Position numbers and translations under genes: made by a program. A stretch of DNA of 64,000 bases. Source: Rossellomorea marisflavi. GTDB lineage: Bacteria > Bacillota > Bacilli > Bacillales > Bacillaceae_B. Within the stretch, counting starts at the first letter, position 1; each line of letters opens with the position of its first letter. Below the pieces are notes generated by a model. That model was not told where the DNA came from, ran no database searches, and worked only from the letters and a program-made list of their open reading frames with translations. The stretch is taken from the NCBI RefSeq assembly GCF_009806575.1, contig NZ_CP047095.1:2112001-2176000 (forward strand), given 5' to 3'. Shown piece after piece: positions 16,254 through 25,946 of the stretch.

Positions 16254-19200
16254 ATGTACAGACTGACAGACCGCATGATCAAAGATCGATGCGGAGATCA
16301 ATCATATAAAAAAGGACAAGAGTATGTGAGGCGCAATCGTGTACACATCCTTTCTAAACGGGATGAACATGTGAGCGCAACGGTGAAGGGCGATGAAGAC
16401 TTCTCTGTGACGATCAACCTGAGCGATGATCGAGCCTCCTGTTCATGTCCCAAACTGGCATCATTCAAGAAGGAATGCCAGCATATTGCAGCGGTGTGGC
16501 TGGCTTTGAAAGATGAGGCTGCCGCAGATGGACTAATCGCACTCTTCAATGAGGAAAAAAGCGTCCCTACTGTAAAAGCGCATTTCGAAACCAGGGATGT
16601 CCTGCACCTTCACTGGCTCCTAAGGTACGAAGAAACCATGTATCTGTATCTTATTATAGAAGGAAGGGAAATTCTTGACATCCATGGCTTCACTGAAGCG
16701 GTTAAAGAAGGGAAGCGTTACAGGATTTCCAACGATTTCGATTATCTTCCATCCTCCCATTGTCTTCAGCTTGAGGACATGCAGCTGTTGGATTGTCTAG
16801 AGCATAGTAGGGAAGGACATCCGGATACGGGATCACTTATTATTTCGCCTTCTGCATGGAGGGGCATTCAACCTCTCCTTACGTACGTTAAGGCTTCCTT
16901 CGAATATCCAACGGGGGAGCGGACAGGATTTACTGTCTCCAAAGACATGCCGGACATAGGCTTTCATTTTGATCATACAGAACAAGGTTTTACCTTGCAT
17001 ATCAAGGGTGTCCGAGATCTACAGGTCATTCCTCCCTATGAATTGGTCATGGATGACGGGATCTTCAGGACATTGCCTGCACCCAATGGGCGCAAACTGA
17101 TAGAGATGAAAAAGTTGCTTACGTCATCTTCTGATGTGATCAGGATTCCCCACACTCAGATCAATCTGTTTGTTGAAAAGGTGGCAGTAGGGTTAAAAGA
17201 CCTGGGGGAAGTTACATTCTCTGAAACGATGATGACGTTGATCACCCACACCCCACTGGAAGCGAAGCTTTACCTTGATCGGGTAGGGAACAGGCTGTTG
17301 GCCGGGTTGGAATTTCAATATGGGCATCTCTCAATCAATCCGCTTGCCTCTGTTCAGGACGATGGACAATTCCTGAGGGATCGTGTCCAGGAGCAGCTTA
17401 TTCTCGAAAAAATCGATCAGATTCCTTTCACCCGCACGGAAGAAGGCTTATACCTTCAAAATGAAGAATTGGAATTTGATTTTTTGACCTACGGGGTGAA
17501 TGACCTCAAAGGGTACATGAACATATATGCGACGACTGCCGTCCGCAATCGTCTATATAAACGCAAGGCCTTGCCTAGACTTCGAGTGAAGGTGAATAAG
17601 GAAAGGGGCAACTGGCTTCATTTTTCATTCGATATGAATGGGATTCCGCAGAAACAGATTGAAGGGATATTGCAGGCATTGGAAGAAAAACGCACCTATT
17701 ATCCAATGGGTGACGGGTCGTTGTTATCGTTGAAAACGAAAGAAATTCGAGATATGGAGAAATTTCTTCACACCGTCGAGGCCGATCGCCATGACCTTCT
17801 GAATGGAATGGGTGTAGTCGTCTCGCCAACTTCCGAGCTTCTTGATCTCGTTGAAGATAGTGACCTTTATCATCTAGATGAATCATATGCTGAATTCATT
17901 AAGGGGATCCATCATCCTGAAACATTGCATTATCCTGTTCCACAAGAATTAAAAGGGGTTTTGATGCCCTATCAGGAGACAGGATACTCTTGGCTGAAAT
18001 ATTTAGCTTCATTCCGTTTTGGTGGATTGCTGGCTGATGATATGGGACTCGGAAAAACCCTGCAGGCCATCGCCTATATCCTCTCTGAAAAAGCAGAAAT
18101 CAATGATTCCGAAGATCCGATCCTGGTAGTATGCCCCTCTTCTGTGGTACATAATTGGCAAAGGGAATTGGAGAAATTCGCCCCGGTTTTGAGGGTGCGG
18201 GTGATCGAAGGGACCTCAACAAAACGGAAAAATCTCATGCTGGATACTGGGGCAGATGTATGGATTACATCTTATCCCCTCATACGAATGGATTATCGGC
18301 AATATGAAAACGTGAAATTTCATACGGTATTTTTGGATGAAGCCCAAGCCTTTAAAAATCCATACACACAGACCAGCAGGGCGGTGAAGAAAATCCGTTC
18401 TAAGAGGATCTTCGCTATGACGGGTACACCCATTGAAAATACATTGGAGGAATTATGGTCGATTTTTCACGTGATTTCGCCAGGTGTACTAGGGGGGATC
18501 ACAGATTTCAGCCATCTTCAGCCTAAAGAAGCTTCAAGGAAGGTGCGCCCGTTCATTTTGAGGCGTGTGAAAAAGGATGTGCTGACACAGTTGCCCGAAA
18601 AGCATGAGTCGGTAGAAATGATTGACCTCTTACCTGAACAAAAGGCATTGTATGCTTCCTATCTTGCGAAACTCAAGCATGATGAATGGAAGCATCTCGA
18701 TCGCCATACACTGGATAAGAATCGCATCAAAATCCTTGCGGGTCTTACAAGGCTCCGCCAACTCTGCTGTCATCCCGCTCTTTTTGTAGAGGGCTATCAA
18801 GGAGGATCTGCTAAACTCCTTCATCTTCTTGCACTGATAAAGGATGCCAAATCGGAAGGGAGAAGGGTCCTCATTTTTTCCCAATTTACAAGTATGCTGA
18901 AAATCATTGGTGGCGAGTTGCTTAAACAGGGCACGCCGTATTTCTATCTTAGCGGTGAAACCGATTCACTTGAAAGGGTGGATCTATGCAGGCGTTTTAA
19001 TGAGGGAGAACGTGATTTCTTCTTGATTTCCTTGAAAGCAGGAGGAACAGGCTTGAATCTACAAGGGGCAGATACCGTCATCTTGTATGATGCGTGGTGG
19101 AATCCGGCTGTGGAGAATCAAGCAACGGACCGCGCCCATCGAATGGGACAAACGAAAGAAGTCCAGGTGATTAAATTGTTATCAAAAGGCACAATTGAAG

Positions 19201-19307
19201 CGAAGATGAATGAGCTTCAGCTGAAAAAGAAGGCGTTATACCACGAGGTGATTGATCAAGATTACCACTGGAGTGTAGAGGACTTGAAAATTTTGATGGA
19301 AGAGTGA
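16254..19307 (+). CDS. SWIM-domain SNF2-family DNA-dependent ATPase
   Basis: A 1017-residue SWI2/SNF2 ATPase. A SWIM zinc finger (CSCPKLASFKKECQH, about 62-77) precedes an SNF2-associated region. The helicase core begins near 575: motif I DMGLGKT (about 596), motif II DEAQ (about 696), motif III MTGTPIEN, then the second lobe with GGTGLNLQGADTVI and the QATDRAHRMGQ motif VI (about 955). These enzymes translocate on duplex DNA and do not necessarily unwind it. B. subtilis YwqA/YwqB carry related parts separately. The ATG follows AAAGGA. Its terminator is supplied by a dispersed repeat. Confidence 0.93.
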   Translation: MYRLTDRMIKDRCGDQSYKKGQEYVRRNRVHILSKRDEHVSATVKGDEDFSVTINLSDDRASCSCPKLASFKKECQHIAAVWLALKDEAAADGLIALFNEEKSVPTVKAHFETRDVLHLHWLLRYEETMYLYLIIEGREILDIHGFTEAVKEGKRYRISNDFDYLPSSHCLQLEDMQLLDCLEHSREGHPDTGSLIISPSAWRGIQPLLTYVKASFEYPTGERTGFTVSKDMPDIGFHFDHTEQGFTLHIKGVRDLQVIPPYELVMDDGIFRTLPAPNGRKLIEMKKLLTSSSDVIRIPHTQINLFVEKVAVGLKDLGEVTFSETMMTLITHTPLEAKLYLDRVGNRLLAGLEFQYGHLSINPLASVQDDGQFLRDRVQEQLILEKIDQIPFTRTEEGLYLQNEELEFDFLTYGVNDLKGYMNIYATTAVRNRLYKRKALPRLRVKVNKERGNWLHFSFDMNGIPQKQIEGILQALEEKRTYYPMGDGSLLSLKTKEIRDMEKFLHTVEADRHDLLNGMGVVVSPTSELLDLVEDSDLYHLDESYAEFIKGIHHPETLHYPVPQELKGVLMPYQETGYSWLKYLASFRFGGLLADDMGLGKTLQAIAYILSEKAEINDSEDPILVVCPSSVVHNWQRELEKFAPVLRVRVIEGTSTKRKNLMLDTGADVWITSYPLIRMDYRQYENVKFHTVFLDEAQAFKNPYTQTSRAVKKIRSKRIFAMTGTPIENTLEELWSIFHVISPGVLGGITDFSHLQPKEASRKVRPFILRRVKKDVLTQLPEKHESVEMIDLLPEQKALYASYLAKLKHDEWKHLDRHTLDKNRIKILAGLTRLRQLCCHPALFVEGYQGGSAKLLHLLALIKDAKSEGRRVLIFSQFTSMLKIIGGELLKQGTPYFYLSGETDSLERVDLCRRFNEGERDFFLISLKAGGTGLNLQGADTVILYDAWWNPAVENQATDRAHRMGQTKEVQVIKLLSKGTIEAKMNELQLKKKALYHEVIDQDYHWSVEDLKILMEE

Positions 19308-19584
19308 AAGAGGCTGGGACAAAAGTGTTTTAGTCATAGTAAAACCCGAATTCTTTTGCTCACGATAAGACAAATGAATTCGGGTTTCTTTCATGAACAT
19401 GACCATTTCACTGTTTCCAACGGGAAGAGTAGCTTATGTGAGAACCCGAAGGCAGGCCGAGGAGGCTCTCACGGGCTATCAGCGGAAAGGGGGGGCTTAC
19501 ACGGAAAACTTGAGCGGTATAAAGAATCTTTACTGATACTGTTCGCCATGAAATGGTCCATTTTTCGTTTTGTCCCAACCTTTT
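19308..19584. repeat. Dispersed ~275-bp repeat with inverted ends, copy 1
   Basis: Starts with GAGGCTGGGACAAAA and ends with TTTTGTCCCAACC, an imperfect inverted terminal repeat. Near the start AAACCCGAATTC pairs with GAATTCGGGTTT (19342-19387), a terminator-like hairpin for the SNF2 gene. A second copy lies at 27610. Elements with the same GGCTGGGACA...TGTCCCAGCC ends are known as abundant intergenic repeats in Bacillaceae. No protein is encoded. Confidence 0.8.
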
Positions 19585-19590
19585 CCTGAA

Positions 19591-20088
19591 TCAGCTCAGC
19601 TCTGCTTTCAATTCGCGAATCTGATCGATATGCCGTTTTTCGTGATACCCGATAAAGGGAACCCACTGATCCAATCGTACCATTCCGAATACAGGATGGG
19701 GATTTCCCTTTGATTTCAATTCATCCTCAGAGGTTGTTGTGAGAAAATGAAGTAGGTCTTTGCGCGAGTTTTTAAGTTTTTCTCTCATCTCGTCGAGCGT
19801 CTTCTTTTCATCGGCAGGTTCGACGTATGAAGGAGCTTGCACTTTTCTTGAGCGGTCGACGGTAAGGTTTACCGGCTTATCGTCAATCATGCTGGTTTCA
19901 CCGTGTTCTAGTGTTTTAATCATGGAGGCCGTGACAGCCTTTTCCATTAAATATAAATGGTCGACAACCTGCATGATTGTCCAGCGATTTGGATGAAGGC
20001 TTTGATTGAGCTTTTCATCTGAAAGGTTTTGTAGTTCATCGAATAGTTCTTTGCGTGTATCTTCAATCAATGTGATCGATTCTTTCAT
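19591..20088 (-). CDS. DinB-superfamily metal-dependent protein
   Basis: 165 residues with the four-helix DinB/YfiT fold. The metal-binding histidines are visible: H in MQVVDHLYLME (about 44) and the pair in GYHEKRHIDQI near the C-terminus (WVPFIGYHEKRH). Members include bacillithiol-dependent S-transferases and other thiol-dependent enzymes, so the substrate is open. TAGGAGG lies eight bases before the ATG. It is transcribed towards the repeat at 19308-19584. Confidence 0.85.
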   Translation of the reverse strand: MKESITLIEDTRKELFDELQNLSDEKLNQSLHPNRWTIMQVVDHLYLMEKAVTASMIKTLEHGETSMIDDKPVNLTVDRSRKVQAPSYVEPADEKKTLDEMREKLKNSRKDLLHFLTTTSEDELKSKGNPHPVFGMVRLDQWVPFIGYHEKRHIDQIRELKAELS

Positions 20089-20216
20089 TGTTCTACCTCC
20101 TACATGTTTCTTTCATTGTAGTCGTTCAACTCTTATCCGTACAGTAAATGGGTTTCAGAGGGGTTCTTGGGGGTATTGTATGATATGAATGGAGATTATG
20201 CTGAAGGGGTGGAGGG

Positions 20217-20405
20217 ATGGATACGATCAAGAACGACATTGAACAATGGATTGCTGAACACTTTTCCGGGGAAGATGTTATCATCGAAGAATATCCTTAT
20301 CTTCCCCACGGCAAAAAAATAAATGAACCTTTAAAAGATGATTACGTGATCATTTATTATCATGCTCGTTATGACAGGGTGAATTTTTACTTTAAGCCGA
20401 ACTGA
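20217..20405 (+). CDS. Small acidic conserved-type protein
   Basis: 62 residues, no membrane segment: MDTIKNDIEQWIAEHFSGED, then IIEEYPYLPHGKKINEPL and a beta-like C-terminus (DDYVIIYYHARYDRVNFYF). I do not recognise it. The ribosome site is tight: GAAGGGG seven bases upstream, with GGAGGG abutting the ATG. A strong terminator 13 bases after the stop supports a real single gene. Confidence 0.65.
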   Translation: MDTIKNDIEQWIAEHFSGEDVIIEEYPYLPHGKKINEPLKDDYVIIYYHARYDRVNFYFKPN

Positions 20406-20417
20406 ACATGGATCTTT

Positions 20418-20463
20418 ACTGGCTGCGTTGAATGATTTCCATTCAACGCAGCCAGTTTTTTTT
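20418..20463 (+). terminator. Terminator of the 62-residue gene
   Basis: ACTGGCTGCGTTGAATG pairs perfectly with CATTCAACGCAGCCAGT (17 bp), followed by eight T. Confidence 0.93.
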
Positions 20464-20543
20464 AGGTATGGGCAAAGGTCTAATCAGATGTAGCGTGGGA
20501 TGAATAGGATGTAAAAACTTGTCCGGAATGAGGAGGATTTTTC

Positions 20544-21284
20544 ATGCAGCCCTTGGTTTCAATCATCATCCCTTTTTATAACTGTGCGTTCGTCGACCAA
20601 GCCATCGAGAGCGCCCTTCAACAGTCATACCCGAACATCGAAGTTATACTGGTGGACGACGGATCCGATCGGGAAGTAGAAAGGATTCATCCTTATCTGT
20701 CTTCGATTCACTATGTGAGGAAAGCAAATGGAGGGACAGCATCTGCCATTAACACGGGCATCCAACATTCAAATGGGGAGTATATCGCCTGGCTGAGTTC
20801 GGATGATGTCTTCCTGCCACACAAAGTAGAACAACAAATCCACTTCATGAAGAAACATCATGCGAAGGCAAGCTTTACCAACTATGATTATATCGGACCT
20901 GATAATAATCTTCTAATCCCTAAATGCGGTGGACAGTTCCAGCACGCAGAGGAAGTATATCGATCATTTTTGACATCCAACCCGATAAACGGGTGCACCG
21001 TTATCTTGCACAGGGAAATCTTTAATCGAGTAGGGTATTTTTCTACGGAGTTCAACTATACTCAAGATTATGAAATGTGGTATCGCATCTTACTAAAAGG
21101 CATTCCATTTTACTATCTTGACCAAGTCTTATTGAACTATCGTGCGCACCCCAATCAAGGTACAAGTAAGAACCAGGAAGGAATTAAGAAAGAAACCTAT
21201 ATGATTAAACATCACTATATACCTAAGATTGAAAACTTCCTCAACTTTCAAGGGAACAGGCTAAAGCGAGTAGTGTTCGAATGA
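20544..21284 (+). CDS. Family 2 glycosyltransferase
   Basis: A 246-residue GT-A enzyme. VSIIIPFYNC begins the nucleotide-sugar-binding fold, VDDGSD is at about 38-43 and the metal-binding acidic motif SSDDVF at about 91. TQDYEMWYRI is the catalytic-base region (E/D-DYE-x-W). The acceptor is unknown. It stands 31 bases before a family 4 glycosyltransferase and is probably co-transcribed, so the two may act on the same surface glycan (inference). GAGGAGG-type sites precede the start. Confidence 0.88.
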   Translation: MQPLVSIIIPFYNCAFVDQAIESALQQSYPNIEVILVDDGSDREVERIHPYLSSIHYVRKANGGTASAINTGIQHSNGEYIAWLSSDDVFLPHKVEQQIHFMKKHHAKASFTNYDYIGPDNNLLIPKCGGQFQHAEEVYRSFLTSNPINGCTVILHREIFNRVGYFSTEFNYTQDYEMWYRILLKGIPFYYLDQVLLNYRAHPNQGTSKNQEGIKKETYMIKHHYIPKIENFLNFQGNRLKRVVFE

Positions 21285-21315
21285 AGACAGACCTAAACAT
21301 GAAAGGTGGATCCGC

Positions 21316-22518
21316 ATGAAGATCTTATTGGTGTCTTACTACCCCCTTCCTTACGCTGGGGGAATATGGACCGTTGTATCGAATCTTCAACAAAAGCTAC
21401 TTTCCCTTGGTCACCAAGTTGATCTATTTTCACAGCGCCCCGACTTGAGTGGGTATCGTATGCATCATCTGGATCACGGGATGATGCTGGAGGCGATGCG
21501 CCCGAAGATTATGGCCAGAATGAACGTAGAATGCCCGTATCACCATCAGCATTCAATCATTCAAAAGGCAGAGATCTATCGTCTTAATTTTGAAATGACA
21601 TTAAGGGAATATGGATTGGAGTCATACGATATCATTCATGCACAAGATGTCACCGCGGCTCAAATCATCGGTACTATGAAGCCTGGGCATATCCCTTTGG
21701 TCACAAGTGCGCATGGAAGTCTCACAAAGGAGATATTCCTCGTATTAAAATCCGTTTATCCCCAGCTATCCGAACATTCAATCCTGACAGGACGCGACTT
21801 CAAGTATTATCAAAAACTTGAAGAGCAGGGATATAAGGGAAGCAAGTATATTCACACCCAATCAAGGTGGATGAAGTCTCAAATCGAAGCCGATTTTCGG
21901 GTGCCTCCTTCAAAGGTCATTTCGTACCCGCTTGGAATCCATAACAAGCAAATCGGCACACCGGTATCAAAGAGGGGTCAAAAAAAGATACTCATCTTCT
22001 CTGGAAGGGTCATCTATCTTAAGGGAATTACCTTTCTGCTTGAAGCCCTATCGCAGGTGAACATGGTCCGGGAAGACTGGGATTGCCTAATTGTCGGAGA
22101 TGGTGATTACCTACCGGAAGCAAAGGCGTTAGCAAGACGGCTTCAGTTGAATGACCGCGTGTCATTCCTCGGACACCTGCAGAGCATGGAATCCATCCTT
22201 GCTCAAGGTGATGTGCTCATCCAGCCGAGTCTTCAGGATACTCAGCCCCTTTCGGTTGTAGAAGGGCAGTTAGCCGGATTGCCGGCGATTGTCAGCGATG
22301 CTGCGGGACTTCCAGAGATGATTCAGAATGGATTGAACGGCTTGATTGTTCCCACAGGAGATGTGAGATCATTAAAAAATGCAATAGTGGAATTGCTGAA
22401 TGATGATGACCGACGCTGCAGGATGGGGCATGCGGCGGTTGCATGGGCCAATGAACGCTGGACATTGGATGCCATGGTTTCCCAGACGCTGGCTCTTTAT
22501 AAGATGGCTCTGTCATGA
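21316..22518 (+). CDS. Family 4 glycosyltransferase
   Basis: A 400-residue GT-B retaining glycosyltransferase. The N-lobe opens MKILLVSYYPLPYAGGIWTV with a glycine loop. The C-lobe has IFSGRVIYLKGITFLLEAL, LIVGDGDY and the donor-binding region QDTQPLSVVEGQLAGLP, where the usual E-x7-E appears as D-x7-E. AAAGGTGG precedes the ATG. Paired with the upstream GT2, it is probably involved in cell-surface or spore glycan synthesis; the product cannot be named. Confidence 0.88.
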   Translation: MKILLVSYYPLPYAGGIWTVVSNLQQKLLSLGHQVDLFSQRPDLSGYRMHHLDHGMMLEAMRPKIMARMNVECPYHHQHSIIQKAEIYRLNFEMTLREYGLESYDIIHAQDVTAAQIIGTMKPGHIPLVTSAHGSLTKEIFLVLKSVYPQLSEHSILTGRDFKYYQKLEEQGYKGSKYIHTQSRWMKSQIEADFRVPPSKVISYPLGIHNKQIGTPVSKRGQKKILIFSGRVIYLKGITFLLEALSQVNMVREDWDCLIVGDGDYLPEAKALARRLQLNDRVSFLGHLQSMESILAQGDVLIQPSLQDTQPLSVVEGQLAGLPAIVSDAAGLPEMIQNGLNGLIVPTGDVRSLKNAIVELLNDDDRRCRMGHAAVAWANERWTLDAMVSQTLALYKMALS

Positions 22519-22614
22519 TCATGGGGCAATGTCTCAAACGGTATGGAACAAGGAATAATGAGGCGATTCTTTATAGGATTCCTGTATATGCCGATCAAGT
22601 GGAAGATGAACGTC

Positions 22615-23496
22615 ATGCGTAAATTAATTATTTTTGCCATCGTCGGTTTTTTTGCACAGCTTGTCGACGGCTCCTTGGGTATGGCCTTCGGACTGACGTC
22701 TTCCACACTGCTCCTGGCTTATGGAGTTGCACCGGCTATTGCATCTGCTTCCATCCATATGTCTGAGATTGCAACGACTGCTGCGTCGGGGATGGCACAC
22801 TGGAAGTTCGGAAATGTCAACAAGCGCATGGCCTTGCTCCTTATGATTCCGGGAAGTATCAGTGCCTTCATCGGGGCGGCATTTTTAAGCAGTATCCCCG
22901 GAGAGGCGGTTAGACCTTATATATCTTCCTTCTTATTATTATTGGGGTTGTATATTTTCATCCGCTTCCTTTTTTGGCCTTCTTCGTCTGGTGATGAGCA
23001 TGACGTGAAACCCGCTGCTTATGTGCGAAAAAGGATTTTATTGCCTCTTGGAGCCACGGCTGGCTTTTTTGACGCAATAGGAGGTGGTGGGTGGGGACCT
23101 ATCAATACACCCGTTCTATTATCCAGGAAGGAGGCAGTGCCAAGGGAGGTAATCGGTACTGTGGACACGAGTGAGTTCGCTGTGACGTTATCTGCTACAC
23201 TCGGATTTATTCTGTTCCTGGGATGGGGGAATTTTGATTGGCAGTGGGTGGCGGCATTCGTTATAGGAGGCGTAGCAGCAGCACCTATTGCTGCACTGTT
23301 GGTCAAGAAACTTCCTTCATTTCTCCTGGGTGTGCTTGTAGGCGGATTCATTATTCTTACCAACTCCTATACGTTACTCACTGCGTTTAACCAACCAAGT
23401 ACCTTAATCCTGGTGGTATGCTCAGTCATCTTGTTTATGTGGATCCTCGGGGTTATCTACAGTATGAAGGGGAAAAGACTTAAAAAGAATAGATAA
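22615..23496 (+). CDS. TauE/SafE-family sulfite/organic anion exporter-like permease
   Basis: A membrane protein of about 293 residues with eight or so hydrophobic segments. GFFAQLVDGSLGMAFGLTSS and the mirrored GATAGFFDAIGGGGWGPINT are the two repeats of the TauE/SafE fold, implicated in export of sulfite or sulfonates. The frame is open to 22543 and the true start is uncertain: no good ribosome site lies before the ATGs at 22543 or 22558. I chose ATG 22615 (MRKLIIFAIVGFFAQ) because family members normally begin there. Confidence 0.8.
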   Translation: MRKLIIFAIVGFFAQLVDGSLGMAFGLTSSTLLLAYGVAPAIASASIHMSEIATTAASGMAHWKFGNVNKRMALLLMIPGSISAFIGAAFLSSIPGEAVRPYISSFLLLLGLYIFIRFLFWPSSSGDEHDVKPAAYVRKRILLPLGATAGFFDAIGGGGWGPINTPVLLSRKEAVPREVIGTVDTSEFAVTLSATLGFILFLGWGNFDWQWVAAFVIGGVAAAPIAALLVKKLPSFLLGVLVGGFIILTNSYTLLTAFNQPSTLILVVCSVILFMWILGVIYSMKGKRLKKNR

Positions 23497-23531
23497 AAAG
23501 AAACGACTTTGCTCATGAGTGAGCAAAGTGG

Positions 23532-23588
23532 TTGACATATGACACGATGTCACATAAAGTGGATAAGGTTCCATGTGACATCGTGTCA
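23532..23588 (+). promoter_or_regulatory. Promoter and TetR-type composite operator
   Basis: TTGACA (23532-23537) and TAAAGT (23555-23560) are spaced by 17 bases. TGACACGATGTCACAT (23540-23555) fills the spacer, and its exact reverse complement lies at 23573-23588 after a 17-base gap. Each arm contains the smaller dyad TGACA-N3-TGTCA. Two repressor dimers could bind. Confidence 0.75.
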
Positions 23589-23700
23589 TTTTGTATTGGG
23601 GAATCGCTGAAGGATTTTTGTCTTTATTTTATAGCAATGCGGGTATAGACCATTGAAGTTTTCTTCCTGGCATACATCCGTCACAGAGGGAGTGTCCGAA

Positions 23701-24312
23701 TTGCCCAAACCGACTTTTTTTAATTTGCGTGAAGAGAAACGGAGCAGATTGATCGATGCTGCTCGTGAAGAGTTTTCCCGAGTATCCCTTTATGAAGCAT
23801 CCATTTCAAATATCCTGAAAATGGCGGGGATACCGAGGGGGAGTTTTTATCAGTATTTCGAGGACAAGGAAGACGCATTCTTCTACCTGGTAGGAGAACA
23901 TGCAAGGGAGAGGTTTGAACACTTCACCTCCTTATTGCGTGAACATAATGGCGACCTTTTTGAAGCAAGCAGGGAACTATTTAGAATGGTCCTGCAGCAT
24001 TCTAGGGCAAGTGACCAAAACCGTTTCATGCGGAATGTCCTCCTGAATATGAATTATAAAATTGAAAAGACCTTCACCCAGCATTTGACCAAAGAAACGT
24101 TGGATCAGCGCTATGCAGAAGTGTATCATCTGATTGATCGAAGTCTTCTCAACATCCAAACAAGGGAGGATCTGTATCATCTCCTCCAGATCAACACCGC
24201 GATCACATTCCATAACCTCGTTAAAAGCATATCGGATGAACTTACTGTAAAGGAAGCGCTGAATAAATATGATAGGGAGATCCACATGATAAGGAAAGGG
24301 GTTTCCATGTGA
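23701..24312 (+). CDS. TetR-family regulator (efflux repressor)
   Basis: 203 residues. The N-terminal helix-turn-helix is typical: RLIDAAREEFSRVSLYEASI, ILKMAGIPRGSFYQYFEDKEDAF in two parts. The C-terminal ligand domain is not diagnostic. The frame opens at 23653, but GAGGGAG eight bases before TTG 23701 gives the standard TetR start. A dyad operator covers its promoter. It is 47 bases upstream of a DHA2 efflux pump, the LmrA-LmrB arrangement, so it probably represses both genes. Confidence 0.87.
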   Translation: MPKPTFFNLREEKRSRLIDAAREEFSRVSLYEASISNILKMAGIPRGSFYQYFEDKEDAFFYLVGEHARERFEHFTSLLREHNGDLFEASRELFRMVLQHSRASDQNRFMRNVLLNMNYKIEKTFTQHLTKETLDQRYAEVYHLIDRSLLNIQTREDLYHLLQINTAITFHNLVKSISDELTVKEALNKYDREIHMIRKGVSM

Positions 24313-24359
24313 AGGATCTTCTGTGAAATAAGACCAGAAGATAGAAGGGAGAATGAAAA

Positions 24360-25766
24360 ATGGAGGATTCGCAACAAACACAAACATTCAACAAAACACC
24401 ACTGCTTATCGTATTGATCTCCGGTGCGTTTGCCGCCATTCTCAATCAAACGTTATTAGGTACGGCATTGCCCCATATCATGAAAGACCTGAACCTTGAT
24501 GAAAGTACAGCGCAATGGCTGACATCGATCTTTATGCTGGTCAACGGGATCATGATCCCGGTTACGGCATTTTTGATTGGCCGTTTTACGACGCGGGCTT
24601 TATTCCTCAGTGCCATGGGCCTCTTCGCGGTTGGGACAGCTATCTGTGCTGTCGCACCTTCGTTCGGCTTTTTAATGGTAGGAAGAATCATACAGGCCTC
24701 TGGTGCAGGAATCATCATTCCGCTGATGCAGACCATCCTGTTCATGATTTATCCAGTAGAAAAAAGGGGAGCGGCCATGGGGATGTTCGGGCTTGTTATC
24801 TCATTTGCGCCGGCGATCGGACCATCCCTTTCAGGGTGGATGGTCGAAGAACTCCCTTGGAGGAGTCTGTTTTATGTGATCCTGCCGATCGTGATCGTGG
24901 ATTTCATCGTTGCCTATTTCCTATTGAAAAATGTGACAAAACGTACATTCCCTAAATTGGACATCCTGTCTGTCATCTTATCTTCATTCGGTTTCGGCGG
25001 GTTGCTTTATGGATTCAGTATTGCAGGCTCCAAGGGATGGGGAAGCTACCAGGTGGATCTGTCCATGATCGTGGGTGGACTCTCGCTGCTTTGGTTCATC
25101 CTTCGACAGCTCCGCTTGAAAGAGCCGATGCTTCAATTCCGCGTATTTAAAAATTCCATGTTCACGCTGACAACTGCATTAGGCATGATTGTATTCATTG
25201 CCATGATCGGTGCAGCTACGGTCCTTCCACTGTACATGCAGAACATGTTAGGCTTTTCAGCGCTCGAATCTGGATTGATGCTCTTGCCGGGTGCTTTGAT
25301 CATGGGGCTGATGAACCCCATAACCGGCCGGTTGTTTGATAAGTTCGGAGCCAGATGGCTAGCGATCATCGGTCTTACAATCTTATCCCTATCGACATTC
25401 ATGTTCACCAATTTATCTGCAGAAACGACATTTTCTTACTTGGCAACTTGGAATGCAGTAAGGATGTTCGGGGTGGCCATGGTGATGATGCCTGTTACAA
25501 CAGCAGGACTCAATCAGCTTCCTTCGAATCTGATCCCTCATGGTACGGCCATGAACAATACGATGCGTCAGGTTTCCGGCGCCATGGGTACGGCCATGCT
25601 CGTGACCGTCATGACCACAAGCGCCATTCCAACGAAAGGGTTGGAGGGCATGATCCACGGGGTGAACGTTTCCTTCGTGGTGGCGGGCATCACCGCAATC
25701 TTGGCACTGATCCTGTCATTTTTTGTGAGGAATCCCGGTTCAAGAAGAATCAAGGGAAGTGCGTAA
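24360..25766 (+). CDS. DHA2-family drug/H+ antiporter (LmrB-like MFS)
   Basis: 468 residues with 12-14 hydrophobic segments. The DHA2 motifs are present: LNQTLLGTALPHIMKDL in helix 1, the RIIQASGAGIIIPL region and the helix 5 antiporter motif GPSLSGWMVEELPWRSLF. Substrates of LmrB/EmrB relatives include lincomycin and puromycin; specificity here is unknown. GGGAG precedes the ATG. It is coupled with the TetR gene and closed by a terminator. Confidence 0.9.
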   Translation: MEDSQQTQTFNKTPLLIVLISGAFAAILNQTLLGTALPHIMKDLNLDESTAQWLTSIFMLVNGIMIPVTAFLIGRFTTRALFLSAMGLFAVGTAICAVAPSFGFLMVGRIIQASGAGIIIPLMQTILFMIYPVEKRGAAMGMFGLVISFAPAIGPSLSGWMVEELPWRSLFYVILPIVIVDFIVAYFLLKNVTKRTFPKLDILSVILSSFGFGGLLYGFSIAGSKGWGSYQVDLSMIVGGLSLLWFILRQLRLKEPMLQFRVFKNSMFTLTTALGMIVFIAMIGAATVLPLYMQNMLGFSALESGLMLLPGALIMGLMNPITGRLFDKFGARWLAIIGLTILSLSTFMFTNLSAETTFSYLATWNAVRMFGVAMVMMPVTTAGLNQLPSNLIPHGTAMNNTMRQVSGAMGTAMLVTVMTTSAIPTKGLEGMIHGVNVSFVVAGITAILALILSFFVRNPGSRRIKGSA

Positions 25767-25801
25767 CAGAGAATACACGAAATCTGATACCTAGCACATT
25801 G

Positions 25802-25845
25802 ATCCGAGCGACCAATCGCCTTTCGATTGGTTGCTCGGATTTTTT
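25802..25845 (+). terminator. Terminator of the MFS efflux gene
   Basis: A 17-bp stem ATCCGAGCGACCAATCG/CGATTGGTTGCTCGGAT (one G-U) with loop CCTTT, then six T. Confidence 0.93.
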
Positions 25846-25946
25846 CTTTTCCCCAAACCGTGAAGAATTCCGAATCTAGTAACTATCCATTCATCCACAC
25901 CAACTCTTCCTCCGGCTCATATGGTATAGGAGGAGGTGATAGACTT

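Noticed and set aside
19356-19589. A 77-codon open frame in the first dispersed repeat
   Set aside because: It falls inside a non-coding repeat with terminal inverted repeats and has no counterpart in the second copy.
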